From the NCBI RefSeq assembly GCF_000315915.1, contig NC_020186.1:2232001-2296000 (forward strand): DNA of 64,000 bases, in the 5' to 3' direction. The notes under the pieces are model-generated. The model had not been told where the DNA came from, ran no database searches, and saw only the letters and a list, made by a program, of their open reading frames with translations. Origin of the DNA: Henningerozyma blattae CBS 6284. Lineage: Eukaryota; Ascomycota; Saccharomycetes; Saccharomycetales; Saccharomycetaceae. The translations under genes were made by a program, and so were the position numbers. Below are positions 56,364 through 64,000 of the stretch, piece after piece. Position 1 is the first letter of the stretch; every line of letters starts with the position of its first letter.

Positions 56364-56815
56364 TGTCAGAGCAGTGGCATTATGTGTCATAAGTCGTGGG
56401 TTTGTGTTAACAGCTAATAAAGTATGAATTTAGTTGTAATTGTGGCTTTATACAACAACTAATAACAACTTAATATAATTAATAATCCAACATGCATTAA
56501 GCATACGCGGCCTTACTACTAAAAACACCCAGGTAGTGATATTAAGAAGGTATTAGCATGTGATAGGTTCTATTTTAATATCAGACCATCAATTCGTTGA
56601 TGGTGGATCTGTCCATTTTTTGGAGTGTAAATTACCACGAAAATATCTCAAAAGTTTATAACTGTTCATTGTATATCCTGTATATATTATATATTCCCTT
56701 TCGAAAGAATCAAGGAGATTTTTTATAATAATAATATAATAATTATTCAAACAGATTACTTAACTAAGAATTAAACTATGAGCAATAATATTTTGAACAG
56801 TTCGACCGCTGGTCA
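56364..56815 (+). mobile_element. Solo LTR, family 1 (Ty1/copia-like), mosaic
   Basis: 452 bp, TGTCAGAGC...CTGGTCA, flanked by GTTTT and TTTTT (4 of 5 match). The tRNA-proximal two thirds match the inverted partner at 20484-20936 almost perfectly. The distal third shares specific variants with the 583-982 copy instead (for example AATATCAC, AAGGCC-CG, TATATTAAGTTG). It ends with the open Gag-start frame ATGAGCAATAATATTTTG. Confidence 0.88.
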
Positions 56816-56981
56816 TTTTTATATTACAGTTATATTATGACGAAATTAATATTAAATTACCTAATTAAATTAATTTTTAAGAATTTATTTATGTGGTGTA
56901 TACTTTGCAATATTAATAAAGCGGTTAAAAATAATTAGCCGCCCAGTCACGTGACACCCCAAAACTTGTCAAAAATAAAAC

Positions 56982-57052
56982 TGCGCAAGCCCGGAATCGA
57001 ACCGGGGGCCCAACGATGGCAACGTTGGATTTTACCACTAAACCACTTGCGC
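56982..57052 (-). tRNA. tRNA-Gly(GCC), second copy
   Basis: 71 nt, identical to the gene at 20247-20317 on the opposite strand. It lies four bases downstream of tRNA-Ala (spacer GTCA on the tRNA strand) and is followed by a TTTT terminator. Confidence 0.97.
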
Positions 57053-57056
57053 TGAC

Positions 57057-57129
57057 TGGACGAGTCCGGAGTCGAACCGAAGACCTCTCCCATGCTAAGG
57101 GAGCGCGCTACCAACTACGCCACACGCCC
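57057..57129 (-). tRNA. tRNA-Ala(AGC), second copy
   Basis: 73 nt, identical to the gene at 20170-20242 on the opposite strand. It has no T-run before the following tRNA-Gly, so the two are likely co-transcribed. A probable Ty3-type LTR begins 20 bp upstream of its 5' end. Confidence 0.97.
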
Positions 57130-57149
57130 ATATTATTCTGATTGTTTAA

Positions 57150-57568
57150 TGTAGACATATGCTAAACAATAAAAAGTAATGTTCTCAAGTTTATGCTTTA
57201 AGCAAACGATCACGTAATCCGATGACTACGAGTCATACAATCGTGCAGTCGTGCGTTCACGCAATTATATGGCTATAAGTCATAATATTATGCAATTGTG
57301 CAATTGCTTGACAAGTTAATAAACTAATATTCAGGATAAATAGTTCTATTTGAAAACGTATAAATAGGGCTACTTATCCATCAAGAATTCATAAGTTTAT
57401 AGTTCGTTCATATTAATTTTATAGTTATAAGAAAAACAAGTTATTATTTAAGTACAAGTGGTACTCTAGCTTTTAGTGTAAAAGTCCAATAACTCAAGAA
57501 TAGTTCAGGTTTGTGTAAACCCTAATCCCTTGTAGTATTACTAATATTGTCCCGAGACGATTACAACA
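57150..57568 (+). mobile_element. Probable sigma-like (Ty3-type) LTR, second copy
   Basis: Starts TGTAGACATA and ends GATTACAACA, with a promoter-like GTATAAATAGGGC and then ATAAGTTTATAGTTCGTTCATAT, shared with 19741-20153. The two differ substantially elsewhere. It is upstream of the tRNA-Ala gene but in the opposite orientation relative to that gene compared with the left locus, so the two insertions are independent. Its right end cuts the family-2 Gag fragment. No target duplication found; limits approximate. Confidence 0.5.
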
Positions 57569-57755
57569 GTTTGTATATAGAAGTGGGTGCAGATTCAGTG
57601 GTTACAGTTGATGTTACACGCTTGCTCAATAGTTGTTTCTCAGCTGTGGTCAGCTGATCTGTCCTGTCTCGAGGCTTCTCTTGTACCGTCTTCTTGTAAG
57701 TATTACGTGAAAGGCGACGGCATTTAGATGGTTTTACAACAGTTTGTGTTGGCAT
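57561..57755 (-). pseudogene. Truncated Gag-like start of a family-2 Ty element
   Basis: A 64-codon frame starting ATG 57755 inside the LTR (its last nine bases are ATGCCAACA) and running out of it: MPTQTVVKPSKCRRLSRNTY..., Lys/Arg/Thr-rich. A Gag ORF that begins just inside the LTR is the Ty1 arrangement. The frame ends at a TAA created where the Ty3-type LTR end (TTACAACA) adjoins, so only the first ~60 codons of the internal domain remain. No database family can be assigned. Confidence 0.55.
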
Positions 57756-58412
57756 AAAACTAAGAATTAACGTCTTGGATCCAACGCCACTAATCCAATT
57801 CCAAAGAACAATCACTTACACACACTAACACTAACAAAGCTTTATCAAATCCGATATCGCTGCTCTACCTGTACAAATACTACACAACAGTACTAATTAA
57901 AAAAAAAAGAATCATCCATAGAACTAAATCAACATATAAACGAACTGCCACGTATCAAAGGCCATATATGAGATGAATTAATAAGTTATTAATGCTAGTT
58001 TAAGAACATTAATATCCCAATTAATACAACTAACTGATAAGTAATTGACCAATTAATACAACTAACTGATAAGTAATTGACCAATTGCTACTGACCAATT
58101 ATAATTATCAACTTTCTTCACACTAAATAAATCGTATATAAAAGGACAAGATTTCCCTGTCTTGTCGTGAACTTATCTTGAACTTCTTTTATCTAGAAAG
58201 GAAAAAACCATCAAGCAAAGAAGCAAGAATCTCCTCTCTATACTTTATATTATCTACTCTGTTTATATCTCTAACATACTCATCTCTATTTTGTTTGTGT
58301 CACCTTATCTTTATTTTACGCCTAATATTGACAATCCCAGTTTACTCTCTTACTGCTGTTACTATTGCTCAATATCTTTCCTTTAATACATTATATTTAT
58401 TTGTTGACTCCA
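57747..58412 (-). mobile_element. LTR, family 2 (Ty1/copia-like)
   Basis: 666 bp with TG...CA ends, homologous to 19196-19730. Part of the extra length comes from an internal 32-bp tandem duplication (58017-58048 and 58049-58080). A TATA-type TATATAAA lies near 58135 on the plus strand. Polarity is minus, judged from the Gag-like frame leaving the 57747 end. No target duplication at the outer edges, as expected if the element is the remnant of a larger one. Confidence 0.7.
58017..58080. repeat. 32-bp tandem duplication inside the family-2 LTR
   Basis: Two perfect copies of a unit beginning CCAATTAATACAACTAACTG, absent as a duplicate from the LTR at 19196-19730. Confidence 0.92.
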
Positions 58413-60299
58413 ATAGGTTTACATTTGTTGAAAATAACAACATGTGGTATATGTTAGTAACGTCATGATACATAATTATAGATTTGATCTGAAATAGTAC
58501 GTGTGAATGGTATATATAAACGCATATTTAACATAGAATACTAATATCAAGTCAATTCTTCGTGTATATAAAAGAATCAAGCTTATTCCCATTAACGATG
58601 TATTTTTAATAGTATAGATAGGTTAAAAAATATTGAGCAAGGAATATTACATATTAAGTGATATTTTTATTCAACCGACATTTCTTGGAATATAAATGGA
58701 ACTTGTTTTTATATACTTCTGTAATTTTATATGGGTTATTTAATCATACCATAAAAAACCAACTTTGTGAGGCTAATTGGGTAAAAATTCTTCTACCTCT
58801 AGACATCCACAAACTGTCCTCTTGCCCAATCTAAAAATATGTAAATTGTCAACCCTTTAGCAGACATCTAATTTTTGGTGTTTATTGCATCACATATTAC
58901 AAAACCCAGATAGGAAGACCTTTGATTTATTCACTGCAATCAAAGCTCAACTATATATGCTATAAAGCGTATACTAAAGCGACTTTATCTTAACCCTAAG
59001 GGCATACAAATTTAGCGCCTAGGTTTATTGTATATTCGGTCACGTGTATATGCATGTGATAATATTTTCCAATAAAGCAATTCACTTAGCGGCTAATTGG
59101 TGTGATTGGGTACTAGTGTTTATTTTGGGTAAAGCTTCCAGTTTCGGCCCAATGTCTATAAATATCTTATCAGTGGCCCCAAAAAAGGAAAACTGTCAAC
59201 CCCATACGTGTATACCAAAAACGGCATGTGTTGATCCTAAATCGGCAACACCACAGATGAGGACGCAGGGTACAATGCCGCTTTAGATCACATCTGCACC
59301 GAAACAGGGCATCTAACGAGCCGCTACCTTCCTAAATCAGTAATGCAAATAACACATAATCCTGCGGTATTTCTCTGGGCATTGCCAAATCAGTCCTGTA
59401 TGTCAGATCTCCCCACTACCGTTTTTTATTTTGCCTCCGTCTTCCTACTGGTCATTAAAGGTTCTCTTTGAAAAACCCAAAACTCTCCTCACTAAACTTA
59501 TTGAAACCTATTCAATCAAATTTATTGAAACCTATTCAATCAAATTTATTGAAACCTATTCAATCAAATTTATTGAAACTTTCGGCTTAAAAGGGTAAAC
59601 CACAACAAAGTTCAAACAAGTGTTATATTTTTATTGTATCATCATCTTAGAAGTTAAAGTGGTCTATATGTGTCTCTCTAAGTCCTCCTATCGTCCATCT
59701 TTATTTGTACAACCTTTGGTAAAAGTAAAATAGAAGGCTACTAATATAGTTAAACACAGAACAGATTTTGGATTTGTTTTGATTGTTGATTATATATTCT
59801 TCTTCTTGATAGTCATTATTTGTTTTGTTCTTAGTTTCTTAATTTTTTGTATTTTTTTCTCTTTAATTTTTTTTTTTTTTTTACTTTTTATATGTTTCAC
59901 AATTAAAGGATTTATCAATTGTTCTTACATACTTTGTCTTTCGTAAGCTAGATTAGTCGTTAAAGGTTACAAAGTTATTGAAGAAAAAACAATAACAAAA
60001 AAATTAACTATAGTGACGGTAAAACATAACAGGCAGGTACTAAGTGATATATACTGGACTTTAAAATTCTTTCAACTATTGAAACCCTTTTAAACCCCTT
60101 ACGTATATTGTATGCATCCTGATTTCCTATTATATCTACTTCGACTACAAATTGTAACAAGCTAAATTAAAAAACAACAAAAAAACAAGCCAATATACAG
60201 ACATATATTTCAATTCTCCGTTATTCAAGAAAATCCATCAAGAAAAAAAAATAAAGCACTAATTCCTTGTAATATATCTCCCCTACAATATTTTTGAAG
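58413..60299. other. Long upstream region of the CRP1/MDG1-like gene
   Basis: Nearly 1.9 kb without a gene. The section from about 59030 to 59480 is noticeably richer in G+C (GTCACGTG near 59039, GGCCCAATG, GGCCCC, ACAGGGCATC) than the flanks and looks like a regulatory block. A 24-bp tandem repeat lies at 59498-59579, and a T-run of about 18 near 59866. The last 300 bp are A/T-rich with pyrimidine tracts, probably a long 5' leader. An ORF at 59044-59286 shows no family features. Confidence 0.5.
59498..59579. repeat. 24-bp tandem repeat upstream of the CRP1/MDG1-like gene
   Basis: Three perfect copies of TTATTGAAACCTATTCAATC plus AAAT (59498-59521, 59522-59545, 59546-59569) and a partial fourth. 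Each unit carries the inverted repeat TTGAAACCTATTCAA (TTGAA...TTCAA). Confidence 0.95.
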
Positions 60300-63200
60300 A
60301 TGGCTAAAAAAACTAATACCGCTTCATTATCGGATGAGAAGGCTTTGACTCAATTGTATCGGTTCACTTACCATAATAATGGTAAGACTACAGGGTCCAG
60401 TGATCAATCCAAAAAAAATCCTTCTATCCAAGAAGTCATTATTACAGGTGAATTTGATGATTGGAAAGCCACTTTACCTATGGTGATGGATAAAGATGGT
60501 GATTTCAATTTGACCTTCCCCGTCACCATCCCTGAAAACAGAGACAAGACTTTTTTTAAATTCGTGGTTGATGGTGATTGGAAAATTTCTCAAGAATATA
60601 AATCTGATAGCACGTTGAATGCTATCGAAAACAATTATATTACAAGAAAAGATTTATTAAAGGGGGTTTCCTATGACAAATTGGCCAATGTAAATTCTTC
60701 TAGAATTCCTGAATCGGGTGGATTACCAGTTTCGGCCCCAACCACTGTAGGTTCTAACAAAGATGCCAGTAGTAGTACTTTTACAGATGATATCATTGTC
60801 AATCACAACAACCATAGTAATGATAATGCAAAATCAGTTACTTCCACTCCAAGTAAAAAAAAGAAGAGAATTAAGATTAAAAAGAGAATAAGAAGAAATA
60901 AAAAGACTGGGGAAACCACCATCTTATCTGAAGAAGTCATTATTCTAGGTGATTCTGAAGAAGATCAAGATCAAGATACAACTGTGATCTCGGGTTCGAA
61001 TTCTTCCACCGAAGATCATTTGTCTTCTAAAAACGTCAAAAAAGATATTAAAAAAAGTATATCTAAGGATAATATTCCTGCTATAGCTTCAGTTGATCAA
61101 AATAAAGATAAAGATAAAGATACAGAGTTCCATATCTTACCAGTAGAATCCGAAAACCATACTAATGTAGTAAATCCTTTGACTGTGAGTGAAGGCGTTT
61201 TTGGTTTAGGTCCTGTTATTGTTAATAATGCAAAGGATATCCCTGAATTTACTCAAATTAGAGATGTAGATGCAAAGGAATTAAATGCAAAATTATCAAA
61301 ACAATTGAATATGAAAAAACAATCTATTGATTCTAAAAATATTGATGATGATTCTAAGAATAATGATGATGATAATTCTAAAATTGCCGATGTTTCCAAG
61401 ATCGCTGAAGAAATTGATTCTAAAAATATTCCAACTCCAACAACCATTGGCGATTCTACAATTGGTACTTCCAGTGACATTAACATTACTTCCGAAGGTA
61501 TTAGCACAAGCAGTAGTGGTATTGATGCCATTACAAACACCAAAAGTATTAATGCCAATATTAGTACTATGGGTGTAGATGCAAAAGTTAAAGTAGATTC
61601 TGATGGTATTAATATTACTTCTAATAAAAATTCTTCTTCCGATTCAAAATCTAAAAAAATCGCAGCAACTGCCGGTTTAGCTGCTGGTGCATTACTAAGT
61701 GAACGTTTTGATTCTAAGGATAATGAAGAGTCTAAAGTGCTAGATGAATTGAAAAATATAAAAGATGTTAATATTAAAGATATTAATATTACAAAAGATA
61801 GTGATAAGGACCAAACTTTCTTTACTTCCAATAGAGACTCTACTGCATCTTTGGATAGCTCAAAGAGAAAATCCACCTATTTAGATGCTAGTGATGATTC
61901 AGATAGAGATCCAGTGCCCTTGAGCATTGATGATATCGAACCTAATACCAATATTGATGCTTCTACCAGTAATAGTACTTCTAAAGGTTTATTAGATTCT
62001 ACAAGTAAAAATACTTCTGAAAATAAGGATAGTTCGATTGAGACTTCTTTAAATGCAAATTCAAAAGATTTGGATAAGTCTATTACAGATATTCCCTCTA
62101 CAAAATTTGCTGAGTCAAACATTTCACGTACTTCAAGTACAAAGAAATTAAATACTGATTCTACTTCTCTAGGACCAAAACTTTCAACAGACTTAAGTAA
62201 CCCAGATTTATCCACCTCAAATACCGTCAATACCGAATCAAATGCATCTTCTAAGCAAACTCCAGAATTCAAGCAACCTGCTAATATAGCTACTAAAAAC
62301 ACTAATGCCAAAACTTCTAGTTCCGGAACTACCAGTTCTAAAGATGTTAATTCTAAAGCTACTAGTGATTCCAACGAAAAGCTCTCTAATAGTGAACAGA
62401 CAACTGCTTCAAACAAGTCCGTTTCCAAGCGTTCTCCAAGTATTAAAAAGAATTCAACAGCAAAGAAGGATTTATCTGAAGATGTTAATACATCGGATAA
62501 AAATTCTTCATCATCATCAAAGTCCAAGAGGAATAATACTTCAAAAACTAGTGATAATAAAGATCACGCTTCTAATAAGTCAAATTCAAAGAAACCATCT
62601 ACCAAAGATACTTTAAATAACAAGGCAAAACGTCCATCTTCAAAGGCAAGCAAGAAATCCACTAAACCATTGGCTACTATTGCCGTAACAGCAGCAACTA
62701 CTGCGGCTGCTGCTGTCTCTGAAAATAAAAAAAAGGACGCTAATGGTTCAAATAAATCTAAAAAATCTACATTAGATATTATATCTACTGAGGATGTGGA
62801 TGATGATAATCTTTCTGAATTCCCTGATAGTATTCGTGAAGTAAATTCTGACATTGAAGATTTATCAAGAATATCAACAATAGACCCTAAGATTTCTTCG
62901 AAAGATAAATTGATAGCTTCAACTAGCCAACCTTCTCAACTTACTACTACCCCTATTGAAAGTGTCGAAAAGGATTTAAAAGAATACCGTAATTCCAACG
63001 ATTATACCAGTGAACAAGATACCTTACCAAATATGGAAAAGAAAGATAATGATAATGTTGGCAGCACTTTGAAATCTGGCTCAGAAAATGCCGTTATTTC
63101 TGATGTTGTAGCTCCAATTGTTTCTCAATCTGCAGACAACGAAATAACTGCACAAGAAAAGAGAACATTAGATCCATCTACTTCTAAACTTGCTAAAAAT

Positions 63201-64000
63201 ATCTCAGCCACGACTAAAGCTACGAATGATATAAGCAGTGATGAAATGAAGGCCGGAAACGACATTAAGCTTGGAAAGGATTCTAAGTCAGAAGAAAACA
63301 GAAGTATTAAAGCCAATACTTTAGTTGTTGAAGAAAACAAAACTACTTCCAATAAAGTTGACGAAACAATTGGTTCCAATCCAAAGAAAAGTAATTCTAG
63401 AACAACAACATCTGATAAGGACAAAACTCCTTCCATTAAAGACTCTGATAAATCTGGTAAAACTGAAGATGAAAAAGAAAGGACCCCAAAGACTACGAAG
63501 GGTAAAAATTCTTCACCATCTAAATCAATGAAGAAGCATGAAAGGAAAGACCCCTCACCTAAACCTAACGATCGCAAAGATCATGATTCACATAAGAAAC
63601 CTGGTCACTTGAGCGGTTTTATGGGTGGCTTGATGAGAAGGCATAGTCATGACTCTTCTGTATCTAAAGAATCGAAGGAATCTAAAAATGGATCTAAGAG
63701 CACTGCAAAGGAACCTACACAAAATAAGCATAAATCTGAGAAAAAATCAAACAAAAAAGCTAAAGACTCTAAAGCTGAAAAAAATACTAATACTGTCAAT
63801 GAAACTGTAAAGGCTGTTATTTCAGAGTCTGCTAAGAATGTTCAATTAGTTAGTGATGGACTATCTAAAGATTCCACAAAGCTATCGAAGGATAATAGTT
63901 CGCTAAAAGCAGCTTCATCATCTGAGGACAATAAACTATCTAAGGACATCAAATCCACCAAGGATAGTGAATTACCAAAGGATACTGACTCAACTAAAGA
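60300..64000 (+). CDS. CRP1/MDG1-family protein, greatly enlarged, 3' end off window
   Basis: The frame opens at ATG 60300 and I follow it to the window end: 1233 codons without reaching the stop. The N-terminus has an AMPK-type glycogen-binding-like (E-set) domain at about residues 45-120: EVIITGEFDDWKATLPM, DKTFFKFVVDGDWKISQEYK, NAIENNYI, then SSRIPESGGLP. Later comes VFGLGPVIVNNAKDIPEFTQIRDVDAKELNAKL. Both blocks are shared with S. cerevisiae Crp1 (465 residues, binds cruciform DNA) and Mdg1 (366, pheromone signalling), so this is their family; which one cannot be told. The rest is Ser/Lys/Asp/Asn/Thr low-complexity sequence with recurrent S-K and D-S-K motifs and two short Ala-rich patches (KIAATAGLAAGALL; ATIAVTAATTAAAAV). 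Length far exceeds both known relatives. Long antisense ORFs over it are composition artefacts. Confidence 0.85.
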   Translation, partial: MAKKTNTASLSDEKALTQLYRFTYHNNGKTTGSSDQSKKNPSIQEVIITGEFDDWKATLPMVMDKDGDFNLTFPVTIPENRDKTFFKFVVDGDWKISQEYKSDSTLNAIENNYITRKDLLKGVSYDKLANVNSSRIPESGGLPVSAPTTVGSNKDASSSTFTDDIIVNHNNHSNDNAKSVTSTPSKKKKRIKIKKRIRRNKKTGETTILSEEVIILGDSEEDQDQDTTVISGSNSSTEDHLSSKNVKKDIKKSISKDNIPAIASVDQNKDKDKDTEFHILPVESENHTNVVNPLTVSEGVFGLGPVIVNNAKDIPEFTQIRDVDAKELNAKLSKQLNMKKQSIDSKNIDDDSKNNDDDNSKIADVSKIAEEIDSKNIPTPTTIGDSTIGTSSDINITSEGISTSSSGIDAITNTKSINANISTMGVDAKVKVDSDGINITSNKNSSSDSKSKKIAATAGLAAGALLSERFDSKDNEESKVLDELKNIKDVNIKDINITKDSDKDQTFFTSNRDSTASLDSSKRKSTYLDASDDSDRDPVPLSIDDIEPNTNIDASTSNSTSKGLLDSTSKNTSENKDSSIETSLNANSKDLDKSITDIPSTKFAESNISRTSSTKKLNTDSTSLGPKLSTDLSNPDLSTSNTVNTESNASSKQTPEFKQPANIATKNTNAKTSSSGTTSSKDVNSKATSDSNEKLSNSEQTTASNKSVSKRSPSIKKNSTAKKDLSEDVNTSDKNSSSSSKSKRNNTSKTSDNKDHASNKSNSKKPSTKDTLNNKAKRPSSKASKKSTKPLATIAVTAATTAAAAVSENKKKDANGSNKSKKSTLDIISTEDVDDDNLSEFPDSIREVNSDIEDLSRISTIDPKISSKDKLIASTSQPSQLTTTPIESVEKDLKEYRNSNDYTSEQDTLPNMEKKDNDNVGSTLKSGSENAVISDVVAPIVSQSADNEITAQEKRTLDPSTSKLAKNISATTKATNDISSDEMKAGNDIKLGKDSKSEENRSIKANTLVVEENKTTSNKVDETIGSNPKKSNSRTTTSDKDKTPSIKDSDKSGKTEDEKERTPKTTKGKNSSPSKSMKKHERKDPSPKPNDRKDHDSHKKPGHLSGFMGGLMRRHSHDSSVSKESKESKNGSKSTAKEPTQNKHKSEKKSNKKAKDSKAEKNTNTVNETVKAVISESAKNVQLVSDGLSKDSTKLSKDNSSLKAASSSEDNKLSKDIKSTKDSELPKDTDSTK

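Larger units (their letters stand above)
56360..57146 (-). repeat. Inverted repeat, right copy (family-1 LTR, tRNA-Gly, tRNA-Ala)
   Basis: Reverse complement of 20153-20940, 787 bp. The tRNA pair and the 166-bp flank are identical apart from one base in the tRNA spacer. The distal part of the LTR differs from the left copy at many sites and instead resembles the LTR at 583-982. Confidence 0.97.

Noticed and set aside
58178..58468. 96-codon ORF in the right LTR zone
   Set aside because: Lies within the family-2 LTR and its edge, in the direction opposite to the inferred Gag frame; hydrophobic composition comes from AT-rich LTR sequence.
59498..59579. CRISPR-like array
   Set aside because: Units are directly adjacent without spacers, and this is a eukaryotic genome; it is a simple tandem repeat.
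61253..63577. Long minus-strand ORFs (Ser/Leu/Val-rich) over the CRP1/MDG1-like gene
   Set aside because: They are antisense shadows of a Ser/Lys/Asp-rich coding region lacking stop complements. The plus frame holds conserved family blocks and is the gene.

Overview
This is nuclear DNA from an AT-rich budding yeast of the family Saccharomycetaceae. The evidence is compact, mostly intronless genes whose products can be read as orthologues of Saccharomyces cerevisiae proteins; yeast-type tRNA genes; Ty-like LTRs beside tRNA genes; and poly-Asn and poly-Gln tracts of the kind common in low-GC relatives. I cannot name the species. Compared with S. cerevisiae (systematic names from memory), genes from one segment of chromosome IV left arm (GET3, BUG1, SNU23, RPN6, PMT1, UBX3, RAM1, NUP84, IWR1, RRP42, TMA17, KIN28, CYK3) alternate with genes from chromosome XIII (HLJ1, MRPS8, TPP1, RIM13, YIM1) and VII (RPL9, MRF1, NUT1). 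This is the interleaving expected of an ancestral, pre-duplication-like gene order. It fits either a lineage without the whole-genome duplication or a post-duplication lineage with different gene losses.

Layout. 1-4.5 kb: the N-terminus of HLJ1 (cut by the window edge), then about 4.4 kb without genes, holding a solo LTR and a tRNA-Met gene. 4.5-12.3 kb: THI4, GET3, BUG1 (disrupted as read), MRPS8, SNU23, TPP1, RPN6. 12.3-21.2 kb: a decayed Ty3/gypsy pol relic, PMT1 with an unusually long tail, then a retrotransposon landing zone of three LTR types around a tandem tRNA-Ala/tRNA-Gly pair. 21.2-55 kb: UBX3, RAM1, RIM13, NUP84, RPL9, IWR1, a YDL114W-like dehydrogenase, RRP42, TMA17, a YDL109C/ROG1-like lipase, MRF1, KIN28, a NUR1-like membrane protein, YIM1, CYK3, NUT1/MED5, TIM8, MCM22. 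55-58.4 kb: a Mutator-like transposase relic and a second landing zone carrying an inverted, nearly identical copy of the tRNA pair plus LTR. 58.4-64 kb: a long upstream region and the first 3.7 kb of a greatly enlarged CRP1/MDG1-family gene that runs off the window.

Most genes are unrelated housekeeping functions: thiamine synthesis, tail-anchored protein insertion, proteasome, spliceosome, nuclear pore, ribosome, exosome, mitochondrial translation and import, mannosylation, cytokinesis, Mediator and kinetochore. There is no operon logic. The least ordinary content is the repeat architecture: a roughly 0.79 kb inverted repeat (20.2 and 56.4 kb) carrying a two-gene tRNA transcription unit with a 4-bp spacer, flanked on both sides by independent LTR insertions. 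Two genes, GET3 and BUG1, carry apparent one-base losses in A-runs that may be assembly errors or real changes.
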